Shown here piece by piece: positions 35,304-44,855 of a stretch of DNA of 64,000 bases. Where the stretch lies: NCBI RefSeq assembly GCF_030503435.1, contig NZ_JAUKPO010000001.1:806001-870000 (forward strand), read 5' to 3'. Under the pieces are notes generated by a model that was not told the origin of the DNA, searched no databases, and was given only the letters and a program-made list of their open reading frames with translations. The translations under genes were made by a program, and so were the position numbers. The stretch comes from Rhodocytophaga aerolata (GTDB lineage: Bacteria; Bacteroidota; Bacteroidia; Cytophagales; 172606-1). Position 1 is the first letter of the stretch. Every line of letters begins with the position of its first letter.

Positions 35304-36197
35304 ATGCACAAAGAAGAAATAACGCAATGGTTTCAAGGATTGCAGGACCGTATATGCCATGCTATCGAACAGACAGATGGCAAAGCCACATTTGCGGAAG
35401 ATCTATGGGAGCGGCCTGCCGGGGGTGGCGGCAGAACCAGGATTATTCAGAAAGGCACTATTATAGAAAAAGGAGGAGTACTTTTCTCGGCTGTTCATGG
35501 GCAAACACCCCAGAATATATTAACTGCTTTGAAACTCGAGGAAGCCGACTTTTATGCCACTGGTGTTTCTATTGTGATGCATCCCTACAACCCCATGGTA
35601 CCCATTATTCATATGAATGTGCGGTATTTTGAAATGAGCAATGGCACCTACTGGTTTGGTGGCGGCATTGATCTTACTCCCCATTATGTAAATGAAGCAG
35701 ATGCCAGCTATTTCCATACGCAGATAAAGCAAGCCTGCGACAAACATCATCCTACGTACTACCCCAGATTTAAACAATGGGCAGACGATTATTTTTATAT
35801 TAAACACCGGCAGGAAACCCGGGGCATTGGCGGCATTTTCTTCGACCGGCTTTCTGCGACAGAAGACGTAACCAAAGAGCAACTTTTTGCTTTTGTACAA
35901 TCTGTTGGGGAAACTTTTGCGCCGGTGTACACTTATTTTATGCAGAAAAATGCTCAATTACCTTTTGGCCCCCACGAAAAAGAATGGCAACTGGTACGCC
36001 GTGGCCGCTATGTAGAGTTTAATCTGGTATACGACAAAGGCACCAAATTTGGCCTGGACACAGAAGGCCGCACAGAATCTATCCTGATGAGTTTGCCCCC
36101 TCAAGCCCAATGGCACTACAATCATCAGGTGCAACCCAGAAGCAAAGAAGAACAAACCTTACAACTCCTGAAAAAAGGCATTGACTGGGTGAAGTAA
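35304..36197 (+). CDS. hemF: oxygen-dependent coproporphyrinogen III oxidase
   Basis: A 297-residue enzyme of haem synthesis that converts coproporphyrinogen III to protoporphyrinogen IX with oxygen. The ATG at 35304 is chosen over an upstream TTG because the family starts near HKEEITQWFQGLQ. It shows ERPAGGGGRTRIIQKG, MHPYNPMVPIIHMNVRYFEM, YWFGGGIDLTPHYV, the FYI-like KHRQETRGIGGIFFD and RGRYVEFNLVYDKGTKFGL. An oxygen-dependent form implies that the organism can live aerobically. Confidence 0.97.
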   Translation: MHKEEITQWFQGLQDRICHAIEQTDGKATFAEDLWERPAGGGGRTRIIQKGTIIEKGGVLFSAVHGQTPQNILTALKLEEADFYATGVSIVMHPYNPMVPIIHMNVRYFEMSNGTYWFGGGIDLTPHYVNEADASYFHTQIKQACDKHHPTYYPRFKQWADDYFYIKHRQETRGIGGIFFDRLSATEDVTKEQLFAFVQSVGETFAPVYTYFMQKNAQLPFGPHEKEWQLVRRGRYVEFNLVYDKGTKFGLDTEGRTESILMSLPPQAQWHYNHQVQPRSKEEQTLQLLKKGIDWVK

Positions 36198-36251
36198 AAT
36201 GTCACCGTTTATTGAGGGTGTTGAATACTCATGTATAGTACTCATCAGAGA

Positions 36252-36288
36252 GTAAACTTGTTAAGTTTTGGAGACCTAACAGGTTTAC
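36252..36288. repeat. AAACCTGTTAGGT palindrome family, copy 1
   Basis: The arms GTAAACTTGTTAAGTTT and AGACCTAACAGGTTTAC are imperfect complements (three mismatches). It lies between hemF and the convergent ABC exporter genes and may end both transcripts. Related copies are at 49429, 52251 and 58451. Confidence 0.5.
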
Positions 36289-36378
36289 CCCCATTGATTA
36301 CTTCTATCTACTACAGATATCTTTATTTTTAGCACTACAACTGGCTATTATCTATTGACCTCTGACCGATACCAATAC

Positions 36379-37428
36379 TTAATACCACTTAAATACCCGC
36401 AAGCCAATAATAAACGATATTATTCCATAGCCAAGAAGTAACACTACTTGCAAGGCTATTTGCGGAAAATCGGCTGCTTCATTAAATACACTGCGCAAGC
36501 CGTCTGCCAGCAGGGTTAAGGGCACATACCGGATTATTTTTACGGCCCACTCCGGGAAATTAGTATAGCTAAAAAATACCCCCGACAAAATAGTCATAGC
36601 CAGAGTAACAAAATTGATAATTCCACTACCTACCTGATTCCGCTCCGGCCGGGAGGCTATGAGTATGGCAATTCCTCCGAAAGCAATATTACCGGCAAGA
36701 AACAACAGAATCACATTCAATAAGCTGCCTTGTATTTGCAAGTCAAAAACCAGGTAGGCTAGCAGAACCAACAGTATATTTTCAAAAAAAGTAATTAGTA
36801 GCCTGGTAGTGAATTGGGCTAACAGAAATTCTGATTTGCTCATGGGAGTAGCCACCATGCGGCGCAGCAGCTTTTTAATACGCAGTTCTATTAAATTCCA
36901 CCCAATGCCCCATATACAGGAGTTCATTAAGCCAAAGGCAATCATTCCCGGAATAAGGAAATCAATATAACGGCTACCCGGGGTAGATACGGCTCTTACC
37001 GTAGAAGCACCAGCCGGAGGTGAATGCAGTTTTTTCTCCAGCAATAAGTATTGCAAATTGGCTTCTTCATTGGCTGGGTCGAAATGATAAATTAGATTAT
37101 TGTTTGCTGCCGGTTCTACCACCATGACTACTTCTCCCCTTTTCAACTTGAGAAAAGCCTGCTCTGGCTGAGCCACAAGTAAGGTTATTTGCCGATTACT
37201 TACTGAATCAAAAGACTGGCTTTGCAAACGGGCAATACCTGCATGAATAGGTGTAAAGGTATTTTCAATAATGGCTACACTGCTTTCTTTTACCCCTTGT
37301 TGCGAAAAAGCAAACCCTAATATTGCCGACAAAGCCAGTGGAAACAGCACCGACCAAAAAAGTACCTCTGGCTCCCGGTAAAACTCTTTAATCTGTAAGG
37401 TCACCAGATTGATAAATGAATTATTCAT
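36379..37428 (-). CDS. ABC-2 type exporter permease
   Basis: A 349-residue membrane protein of the ABC-2 type. One N-terminal helix (about 24-45, LFWSVLFPLALSAILGFAFS) is followed by an extracytoplasmic domain of about 130 residues, then a five-helix bundle containing DFLIPGMIAFGLMNSCIWG, RRMVATPMSKSEFLLAQ and VTLAMTILSGVFFSYTNFPEW. It overlaps the ATPase gene upstream by 8 bp. The pair probably exports a drug, lipid or other small hydrophobic compound; the cargo is not visible. Confidence 0.9.
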   Translation of the reverse strand: MNNSFINLVTLQIKEFYREPEVLFWSVLFPLALSAILGFAFSQQGVKESSVAIIENTFTPIHAGIARLQSQSFDSVSNRQITLLVAQPEQAFLKLKRGEVVMVVEPAANNNLIYHFDPANEEANLQYLLLEKKLHSPPAGASTVRAVSTPGSRYIDFLIPGMIAFGLMNSCIWGIGWNLIELRIKKLLRRMVATPMSKSEFLLAQFTTRLLITFFENILLVLLAYLVFDLQIQGSLLNVILLFLAGNIAFGGIAILIASRPERNQVGSGIINFVTLAMTILSGVFFSYTNFPEWAVKIIRYVPLTLLADGLRSVFNEAADFPQIALQVVLLLGYGIISFIIGLRVFKWY

Positions 37429-38356
37429 GCAAGCTCCTTCCTGTCATCGTTCTGAATAAATCATCTAAGGTTTTTTTACGGCTCTCAAAGGAAGTAATGG
37501 TATTTCCGCTGCTTTCTACGAGATTGAGCAGTACAGGCAATGTATGTGTAATACTTTCCACGGTTAACATCCCTTTTACTCCTTCTTCTATCCAATGAAC
37601 ATCCTTTACACCCCTTATCTCATACAAACTATTGGTTGCTAGTGGGCTACTTACCTGAAAGGCAATTACTTCTCCAGGATCATAGCTAGTCAGCAGCGTA
37701 GCTAAGGTATCGTCCGCCAGAATTTTGCCTTTGTCAATAATGACAATCCGGTCGCATAAATAGGCTGCTTCTTCCATATAGTGTGTCGTCAGAATCATGG
37801 AAGTGCCTCTTTCTTTTTTTAACTGCATCAGAATATCCCATATTTCCCGGCGGGCATTGGGGTCAAGGCCGGTAGTAGGTTCATCTAATAATAAGAGTTG
37901 GGGATTATTTAGCATAGCTACACCTAATGCCAGTTTTTGCCGTTGGCCGCCAGAAAGGGTTACCACATATGCTTTCGCTTTCTCTTCCAGGCGGATGGTT
38001 TGCAGAATTTGCCTGGTAACCTTCTTGCCTAACTTGTAAAAACTACCAAACAAATCCAGAACTTCGCTTACGGTCATTTTATCAGTAAACTTTGTCTCCT
38101 GCAGAGATATTCCCATAATAGTACGCAGAAAGGCAGCATCTTTCTGCCAGGTTTTGCCTTGTATGGTAATACTTCCACTATCTGGTTTTTGCAAGCCCTC
38201 AATCATTTCTACCAGGGTGGTTTTGCCAGCCCCGTTAGGACCCAGTAAAGCCACATATTCATTATACCCAACCGAAAGAGTCAGGTTATCTACGGCTTTT
38301 ACACCTTTAAAACTTTTTGTAATAGCTTGGATAGTTATCAGAGGAGACGTATGCAC
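37421..38356 (-). CDS. ABC-2 exporter ATP-binding protein
   Basis: A 311-residue ATPase of the DrrA/CcmA type. It has Walker A GPNGAGKTTLVEM (near 35-47), Q-loop SLQETKFTDKMTV, signature LSGGQRQKLA, Walker B LLLLDEPTTGLDPNAR and switch LTTHYMEEA. About 90 further C-terminal residues end ESRKKTLDDLFRTMTGRSL, typical of exporters. The start is GTG at 38354-38356, as no ATG precedes the first strand. The permease gene follows with an 8-bp overlap. Confidence 0.92.
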   Translation of the reverse strand: MHTSPLITIQAITKSFKGVKAVDNLTLSVGYNEYVALLGPNGAGKTTLVEMIEGLQKPDSGSITIQGKTWQKDAAFLRTIMGISLQETKFTDKMTVSEVLDLFGSFYKLGKKVTRQILQTIRLEEKAKAYVVTLSGGQRQKLALGVAMLNNPQLLLLDEPTTGLDPNARREIWDILMQLKKERGTSMILTTHYMEEAAYLCDRIVIIDKGKILADDTLATLLTSYDPGEVIAFQVSSPLATNSLYEIRGVKDVHWIEEGVKGMLTVESITHTLPVLLNLVESSGNTITSFESRKKTLDDLFRTMTGRSLHE

Positions 38357-38530
38357 CAGCGTAAGAAGATTTATAACAAGAATAACCCCATATACGGAAG
38401 CCTGTTACAAAAATTTGATTAAAAAGATAAAAAAATGAAAAACTGTATACATTGTTTGTAACTTTTCCTTTCCACTTACGTATACTTTCTCATATTTGCT
38501 AAAAATCATTAGAAATAGTGAATTTAGCTT

Positions 38531-38591
38531 ATCAGGATTAAAAGGATTTGGAAAGGAGCTTAGGCTAGAGAAAAATTCTTTTAATCCTTTT
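38531..38591. repeat. imperfect inverted repeat with AGGATTAAAAGGA arms
   Basis: ATCAGGATTAAAAGGATT (38531-38548) faces TTCTTTTAATCCTTTT (38576-38591). It resembles an intergenic palindromic repeat and ends in T-rich sequence. Function unknown. Confidence 0.45.
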
Positions 38592-38712
38592 TTATTGCCC
38601 TTCCCATCCCTTTCTTCTACTAAGAGGCTTACACATCCATTTGAGCCATGGAATTTCATTTTTGTCTTTTATCTCACATTTACATCTACCACCTATGCGG
38701 TTGTCGGTGCAG

Positions 38713-38793
38713 CAACAGCGTGGCTTATTTTAGCCTGTGGGTAAGCCGGAGATATACGGGATAGGCATTTCAAGGGTAAAATAAGCTCTGTTG
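38713..38793. repeat. long imperfect inverted repeat
   Basis: CAACAG then GCTTATTTTA (38713-38732) faces TAAAATAAGC-TC-TGTTG (38777-38793), with a 44-nt loop. It could be a hairpin or a remnant of a mobile element. Confidence 0.4.
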
Positions 38794-39002
38794 GTACTAT
38801 ATTTTTCTTTTGTTACAGCCATACAAGCTGTCTCAAAGCTTACGCTTTGCCCTCTTTTGGACAAGCAAAAGAAAAGGAAGGCAGTAAGGTGAAATTTCTA
38901 TAATTAAGTCTATACTTCAATTAGAATAGCTGATACTAAAATCTTCCTATTGCCAATTGTAATTATCTTAGCACCAACTTCCCTGTTCATTTCCATACAA
39001 CC

Positions 39003-39023
39003 ACTGTCCGTTTCCGGACACTT
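39003..39023 (+). promoter_or_regulatory. ACTGTCCG-N4-CGGACACTT element, copy 2
   Basis: The core TGTCCG-TTTC-CGGACA is a perfect 6-bp inverted repeat. It ends 136 bp before the PadR start and shares arm sequence, spacing and flanks, in the same orientation relative to the gene, with the element upstream of the other PadR gene. Confidence 0.6.
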
Positions 39024-39159
39024 CATCTTCTACATTACTTAGCTAAAATGCATGCTATTGGTTCCAAACCCTGTTTTTTGCACTGGCAAAGCATTTGATA
39101 TACCGAAATAGAAGTAATACCTGTACTTCCTACTTGTAGAATCAATCAATCATTGTTAT

Positions 39160-39504
39160 ATGCGACGAAGCGACCTGGGTGAATTTGAAGAAGTGGTGCT
39201 GCTTGCGGTGGCGGCACTTACTCCCAAAGCGTATAGTGTAGCCATTGCAGAAGATTTGGAAAAGGCTACCGGAAACACCATTACCACCGGTGCGGTACAT
39301 GCCGCCCTGCAACGCCTGGAAGACAAAGGCCTGGTAAATTCCTATATGGGGGAGGCAACGGCTGAGCGGGGCGGCCGCAGAAAACGGCTGTTCAGTGTAA
39401 CACCAGCAGGCAGCCGGGTACTGCACCAGGTACGTACCATACGGGAGAATTTGTGGAGCAGAATTCTGCCGCATGCTTTACCTAAAGTAGATCTGGCCCG
39501 GTAA
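39160..39504 (+). CDS. PadR-family transcriptional regulator
   Basis: A 114-residue winged-helix regulator: MRRSDLGEFEEVVLLAVAALTPKAYSVAIAEDLEKATGN, then GAVHAALQRLEDKGLVNSYMGEATAERGGRRKRLFSVT and a short C-terminal helix for dimerisation. PadR proteins usually repress nearby genes and are released by a ligand. It heads a plus-strand unit with three large permeases (10-bp gap to the first). A near-identical arrangement exists at 58274 on the other strand. Confidence 0.93.
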   Translation: MRRSDLGEFEEVVLLAVAALTPKAYSVAIAEDLEKATGNTITTGAVHAALQRLEDKGLVNSYMGEATAERGGRRKRLFSVTPAGSRVLHQVRTIRENLWSRILPHALPKVDLAR

Positions 39505-39514
39505 TGCTACAAGT

Positions 39515-42157
39515 ATGAAAAAGGCAAGCAACCTGGACCAACCACCTACGCCGCCAAAATGGGGAGACAAACTTATAGAATGGTTTTGTGACCCCCATCT
39601 GCAGGAAGAAGTAATAGGCGATCTGCATGAACGCTTCCATTTGCGGACAAAAAACAGGGGCATAGACAAAGCTAAAAATCTATATATCAGAGAAGTAATA
39701 AGTTATATACGGCTTTCTACCATTACACAAAAAGCTGCCGGTTATTCCTCACCTTTATTTCTGCATCCAGATATGATACGTAACTATTTAACCATCGCTT
39801 ACCGGAACCTTATCCGGAACAAAGGATACTCACTAATTAATATTGGAGGTTTTGCTGTAGGTATGGCAGTAGCTATGCTGATTGGTTTATGGGTGTGGGA
39901 TGAGACTTCCTACAACAAATACCACCGCAACTACCATCGTATTGCACAGGTACTGCAAAACCAGACGTTTGATGGAGAAGTCCGCACCTGGTGGAGCCAG
40001 GCCATGCAACTGGCACCAGAACTCCGCTCAAATTATGGAGATAATTTTACCTATGTGATTACCGCCTCCTGGACAAACGATCGACTACTATCAGTGGGAG
40101 ATAAGGTGCTGACAAAAAGCGGCAACTTTATGGAGCCCCAGATATCCCATATGCTGACACTTCATATGCTGGAAGGCACAAGGGAAGGTTTAAAAGAACC
40201 TAATTCTATTCTGCTTTCGGAATCTGTGGCAAAGGCATTTTTTGGAGATGCCAGCCCCCTGGGGCAGCTGATGAAAATTGACCACCGGATGGATGTAAAA
40301 GTAACCGGCGTATACGAAGACCTGCCGGCTAATTCTGATTTTGCTAACCTGGGCTTTATTGCTCCCTTTGACCTACTGGTAAGAAGTGACGATCTGGAGC
40401 AGAAGGTGGGATGGGGAAACAGCTGGTTCCAGACACTGGTACAGATTGCAGACAATGCAGATATGGACAAAGTTTCGGCAATTATTAAAAATGCAAAAAA
40501 GAAAAAAGTGACAGCCGAAGAAGGAGCCAGATTTAAGCCAGAGCTTTTTCTACACCCCATGAGCCGCTGGCACTTATACTCAGATTTTGAAAACGGCAAA
40601 AATGCAGGTGGCCGTATAGAATATGTTTGGCTATTTGGAATAGTAGGGATGTTTGTACTGCTGCTGGCTTGCATTAATTTTATGAACTTAAGTACGGCCC
40701 GTTCGGAGAAAAGAGCCAAAGAAGTGGGTATCCGCAAAACCATCGGCTCACTCCGGAGTCAGCTCATTAGCCAGTTTATGAGTGAATCTTTGCTGGTGGC
40801 ACTAGTGGCATTTACTTTAGCTGTGGTACTGGTATGGCTGCTCTTACCTGCTTTTAATGAGGTAGCAGATAAAAAAATAGCCATTGCCTGGACAGCACCT
40901 TCCTTCTGGATGGCAGGTATCGGGTTTACCTGTTTTACAGGTTTTCTGGCAGGCAGTTATCCGGCCTTGTATTTATCGGCTTTTAACCCGGTAAAAGTGC
41001 TGAAGGGTACGTTTCAGATGGGCCGCCTGGCTACCCTCCCCCGCAAAGTACTGGTGGTAGTGCAGTTTACTGTTTCCGTAACCCTGATTGTAGGCACTGT
41101 GGTGGTATACAAACAAATTGAGTTTGCCAAAAACCGCCCGGTTGGGTACAGCCGCGATGGGGTGTTTTCCATCTCCATTAAAACCGACGAAGTACGCAAG
41201 AATTTTACAGCTTTCCGTAATAATCTGCTGCAAACCGGAACCATCGTAGCCATTTCTCAGTCGGAGAGTCCGGTAACTAATACCTGGATAACCAATAGCG
41301 GATTCGTGTGGAAAGGCAAAGACCCCAACATGCAGGATGAAGTAGTTACCATGGGCATTACACACGATTTCGGAAAAACAATCAGCTGGAAGATCAGGGA
41401 AGGACGTGATTTTTCTACCGCCTTTGCCACCGATTCATCCGGCTTTATCCTGAACGAAGCGGCTGTAAAATATATGGGCCTGCAACAACCTATTGGAGAA
41501 GTAGTGAAAGCATTCGGGCGTGAATATACCATTATTGGCGTAGTAAATGACATGGTAATGCAATCGATTTATGAGCCGGTAAGACCCACTGTTTTTTATA
41601 TAGACTCTTTCAACAGGGTAGGTTTCATCAATGTAAAAATTCATCCGCAGGTAAGTCCGAAAGAAGCCTTGGAAAAAAGCGAAGCTACTTTTAAAAAACA
41701 TTTCCCGGCCACCCCCTTCGAATACAAATTTGCTGACGAAGACTTTGCCGCCAAATACCAGGCTGAAGAACGCATAGGAAAGCTGGCCGCGGTGTTTGCT
41801 ACGCTGGCTATCTTTATTTCTTGCCTGGGCTTATTTGGCCTGGCTTCTTTCACTGCCGAACAACGCACCAAGGAAATAGGTATCCGCAAAGTGCTGGGCG
41901 CTTCTGTACTAAACGTATGGGGATTGTTATCCAGAGAGTTTGTTTTACTGGTTTGTATTGCTTTTCTGACGGCCGCACCCATTGCCTATTATTTTCTTTC
42001 CGGCTGGCTCCAGAACTACACCTACCGCATTTCTCTCTCCTGGTGGATTTTTGCCTTGTCCGGAGCCGGTGCCCTGCTGGTCACTCTGCTTACCGTAAGT
42101 TTTCAGGCCATTAAAGCAGCCCTTGCCAATCCGGTAAAGTCTTTACGCAATGAATAA
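39515..42157 (+). CDS. prefix-domain FtsX/MacB-type permease 1
   Basis: An 880-residue inner-membrane protein. Residues about 1-85 form a soluble prefix domain (PPKWGDKLIEWFCDPHLQEEVIGDLHERF) found in permeases next to PadR genes. Two MacB-PCD plus FtsX units follow: a first helix (near 110) and periplasmic domain to about 375, a three-helix FtsX part containing RAKEVGIRKTIGS, then a second helix, periplasmic domain and FtsX part with QRTKEIGIRKVLGAS. FtsX/MacB permeases normally need an ATPase; none is encoded here. It may export a peptide or transmit force, by family analogy only. Confidence 0.9.
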   Translation: MKKASNLDQPPTPPKWGDKLIEWFCDPHLQEEVIGDLHERFHLRTKNRGIDKAKNLYIREVISYIRLSTITQKAAGYSSPLFLHPDMIRNYLTIAYRNLIRNKGYSLINIGGFAVGMAVAMLIGLWVWDETSYNKYHRNYHRIAQVLQNQTFDGEVRTWWSQAMQLAPELRSNYGDNFTYVITASWTNDRLLSVGDKVLTKSGNFMEPQISHMLTLHMLEGTREGLKEPNSILLSESVAKAFFGDASPLGQLMKIDHRMDVKVTGVYEDLPANSDFANLGFIAPFDLLVRSDDLEQKVGWGNSWFQTLVQIADNADMDKVSAIIKNAKKKKVTAEEGARFKPELFLHPMSRWHLYSDFENGKNAGGRIEYVWLFGIVGMFVLLLACINFMNLSTARSEKRAKEVGIRKTIGSLRSQLISQFMSESLLVALVAFTLAVVLVWLLLPAFNEVADKKIAIAWTAPSFWMAGIGFTCFTGFLAGSYPALYLSAFNPVKVLKGTFQMGRLATLPRKVLVVVQFTVSVTLIVGTVVVYKQIEFAKNRPVGYSRDGVFSISIKTDEVRKNFTAFRNNLLQTGTIVAISQSESPVTNTWITNSGFVWKGKDPNMQDEVVTMGITHDFGKTISWKIREGRDFSTAFATDSSGFILNEAAVKYMGLQQPIGEVVKAFGREYTIIGVVNDMVMQSIYEPVRPTVFYIDSFNRVGFINVKIHPQVSPKEALEKSEATFKKHFPATPFEYKFADEDFAAKYQAEERIGKLAAVFATLAIFISCLGLFGLASFTAEQRTKEIGIRKVLGASVLNVWGLLSREFVLLVCIAFLTAAPIAYYFLSGWLQNYTYRISLSWWIFALSGAGALLVTLLTVSFQAIKAALANPVKSLRNE

Positions 42158-42184
42158 TACTCCATAGCCAACAACGACTAACCT

Positions 42185-44842
42185 ATGACGAATCAACGGC
42201 CTGCTCCGCCTCCCAAATGGCTAGACCAACTAGTAGAATGGCTCTGCGCCGATCACTTGTATGAAGAAGTACAGGGTGATTTGCATGAACGCTATTACAT
42301 ACGGGTGCAACAACTGGGCGGGCAGAAAGCCAGAAGTTTATATTATAAAGAAGTACTGGCGTACTTGCGGCCTTCTATAATTAAACGAAATTCTATTGAT
42401 AATTCACCTTCTTTCCTCCAACCTGATATGCTCAAACATCTTTTTACTATTGCTTACCGGAACTTGCTTAAGCGTAAAAGTTATGCAGCTATTAATATTA
42501 TAGGTCTGGCTGTAGGAATTACCTGCTGCCTGCTCATTGCTTTTTATGTGCAGCATGAACTATCCTATGACGGGTATCACACAAATGCCGACCGGATTTA
42601 CCGGGTAATTCATGCCTTCCGCAACTCTCAGAATGGCGAAACCTTGCCTCCGCCAACCCCTGAAGAATACCAGGTATGGGGAAATGCACCAGTTGGTCCT
42701 GCGCTGGCTGCCGATTTTCCGGAGATTGAAAAAGTAGTGCAATTTACCAGTCATAATAGCTTACTGCTGCAAAACGGTGAAAAACGGTTTCAGGAAGAAA
42801 ATCTGCTGTTTATGGATTCTACGGCTTTCCAGGTATTTAGCTGGAAACTGCTGGCAGGAAACCCAAATACGGCTTTAGTAGCTCCTAACAGTATTGTATT
42901 AACCGAAAGTACAGCCAAAAAATATTTTGGCGATACCAACCCACTCGGGCAAACCCTCCGGGTAGAAAATCAAGTTGTATTTACAGTAACCGGTGTAATG
43001 GAAGATGTACCTTCCAACTCCCATTTTACCTTCAATGCACTTATTTCCATGACCACGTTCCGGCAGTGGCGGGCAGAAATCTTCGACTGGTGGGGCTATG
43101 TTGATTTTTACACCTATCTGTTGGTGAAACCTCAAACCGATATAGCTTCCTTACAGGCAAAAGTACCGGCATTCCTGAAACGCCATAATGACAATAAGGG
43201 CTACACAATCTCATTTGAACGGCTCTCCGATGCGTACTTACACTCCGTAGCAGGCCGCCAGCCTGGTGTAACCGGCAATCTATCTAATGTGTATATATTC
43301 TCTTTAATTGCCCTGTTTATTCTGGTAATTGCCTGTATCAACTTCATGAACCTATCCACAGCCAGGTCGATGGAGCGGGCCAAAGAAGTGGGTGTACGTA
43401 AAGTGGTGGGTGCTCAACGAAGCGGGCTAATCAAGCAATTTCTGGCTGAATCTTTATTGCTTTCGGTACTGGCTACCTTGTTCTCATGGGTACTGGCTAA
43501 ACTTGCCTTGCCTTTTGTGGAAGAATTGTCTGGCAAAAGTTTTTCCTCCGAAATACTTTTTACATGGGAAGTGTTGGTTTTATTGCTGGCAGGAGCCCTT
43601 ATCGTGGGGGTGCTTGCCGGGAGTTATCCGGCCTGGGTGCTGTCTCAATTCCGGCCAACGCAAGTACTAAAGGGAGCTTTTCATTCTTCCAACAAAGGTA
43701 TTGCGCTTAGAAAAGCCCTGGTAGTTTTTCAGTTCAGCCTTTCTATGGCGCTTATTGCCGGAACGGGCATTGTATTTTCCCAGCTCAAGCACTTACGTTC
43801 CCACGATCTGGGTTTCCATAAGGAGCAAATGCTAATAATTAATTTTGGAAATGATCAAGGAGTGCAGCAGAAGATAGATGTCATTAAAAATGAGCTGCTA
43901 AACCATCCTTCCGTTATTTCTGTATCCGCTTCCAGGGCAGTGCCGGGAGATTTTATTCCGAATGCCCACACAGAGATCCAGTCGGCGGAAGGAGCCATGT
44001 TGCAGAATGGGCCTTTATTGTATGAAATTGACTATGATTTTATTCCTACTTTCGGCATAGAGATGGCCGCCGGAAGACCTTATTCACGGGAATTTCCGGC
44101 AGATACCGCAAAGTCACTCATATTGAATGAAGCAGCTGCCAAGTTGTATGGATATGCCAACCCGGAAGAAATAATAGGTAAGCGGTTTTCTCAATGGGGC
44201 AGAGAAGGTACTGTGATTGGCGTGGTAAAAGATTTTAATTTCCGTTCGCTACATCAACGGGTAGAACCCCTGGCCTTACGTTTTGCACCTAAATCAGAAG
44301 GCGCTCTTGGCCGCCTGGCCCTGCGGATTAAGGCAGATAATATTCACTCTACTATTACAGCTTTAGAAAAGCAATGGAACCAGCTTTCCCCACAGCGGCC
44401 GTTTCTATATAGTTTAATGGACGAATCTTTTAACAAGCAGTATCAGGCCGATCTGCACTTCGGGCGGCTATTCAGCGTATTCTCCGGACTTGCTATCCTT
44501 ATTGCTTGTCTGGGTTTATTTGGCCTGGCTTCTTTCACTGCGCAGCAACGCACCAAAGAAATTGGTATCCGCAAGGTATTGGGTGCTTCCGGCTTCAGCA
44601 TTGTTACGCTGCTCTCAAAAGATTTTATCAAACTAATAGGATTTGCTGTACTGATTGCCACACCTGTTTCTTGGTATGTAATGAACCAGTGGCTGGATGA
44701 CTTTGCTTACCGGATTACCATTAACCCCGGCATTTTTGCAGTGGCTGGTTTACTCGCTATTCTTATTGCCCTGCTAACCGTTAGCTGGCAGGCCTTTAAG
44801 GCATCCAGAGTAAATCCGGTAACAAGTCTCAAAAATGAGTAA
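42185..44842 (+). CDS. prefix-domain FtsX/MacB-type permease 2
   Basis: An 885-residue paralogue of the preceding protein with the same order: prefix domain (PPKWLDQLVEWLCADHLYEEVQGDLHERY), helix, periplasmic domain, FtsX helices with RAKEVGVRKVVGAQ, and the second unit with RTKEIGIRKVLGAS. The gap after permease 1 is 27 bp, so co-transcription is likely. The periplasmic domains have diverged more than the membrane parts, suggesting different ligands or partners for each copy. Confidence 0.9.
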   Translation: MTNQRPAPPPKWLDQLVEWLCADHLYEEVQGDLHERYYIRVQQLGGQKARSLYYKEVLAYLRPSIIKRNSIDNSPSFLQPDMLKHLFTIAYRNLLKRKSYAAINIIGLAVGITCCLLIAFYVQHELSYDGYHTNADRIYRVIHAFRNSQNGETLPPPTPEEYQVWGNAPVGPALAADFPEIEKVVQFTSHNSLLLQNGEKRFQEENLLFMDSTAFQVFSWKLLAGNPNTALVAPNSIVLTESTAKKYFGDTNPLGQTLRVENQVVFTVTGVMEDVPSNSHFTFNALISMTTFRQWRAEIFDWWGYVDFYTYLLVKPQTDIASLQAKVPAFLKRHNDNKGYTISFERLSDAYLHSVAGRQPGVTGNLSNVYIFSLIALFILVIACINFMNLSTARSMERAKEVGVRKVVGAQRSGLIKQFLAESLLLSVLATLFSWVLAKLALPFVEELSGKSFSSEILFTWEVLVLLLAGALIVGVLAGSYPAWVLSQFRPTQVLKGAFHSSNKGIALRKALVVFQFSLSMALIAGTGIVFSQLKHLRSHDLGFHKEQMLIINFGNDQGVQQKIDVIKNELLNHPSVISVSASRAVPGDFIPNAHTEIQSAEGAMLQNGPLLYEIDYDFIPTFGIEMAAGRPYSREFPADTAKSLILNEAAAKLYGYANPEEIIGKRFSQWGREGTVIGVVKDFNFRSLHQRVEPLALRFAPKSEGALGRLALRIKADNIHSTITALEKQWNQLSPQRPFLYSLMDESFNKQYQADLHFGRLFSVFSGLAILIACLGLFGLASFTAQQRTKEIGIRKVLGASGFSIVTLLSKDFIKLIGFAVLIATPVSWYVMNQWLDDFAYRITINPGIFAVAGLLAILIALLTVSWQAFKASRVNPVTSLKNE

Positions 44843-44855
44843 ATAAAGGAAGTAT

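Larger units (their letters stand above)
38357..39159. other. 803-bp gene-free region with inverted repeats and a PadR-locus palindrome
   Basis: No convincing gene. It holds two long imperfect inverted repeats (38531-38591 and 38713-38793), T- and A-rich degenerate sequence, and the palindrome ACTGTCCG-TTTC-CGGACACTT (39003-39023). A small plus-strand reading frame at 38496-38744 crosses these repeats, so I do not call it a gene. Confidence 0.6.

Noticed and set aside
38496-38744. An 82-codon plus-strand reading frame in the spacer before the PadR gene
   Set aside because: It overlaps two inverted repeats, lacks any recognisable domain, and its hydrophobic end looks like chance translation of repeat sequence.
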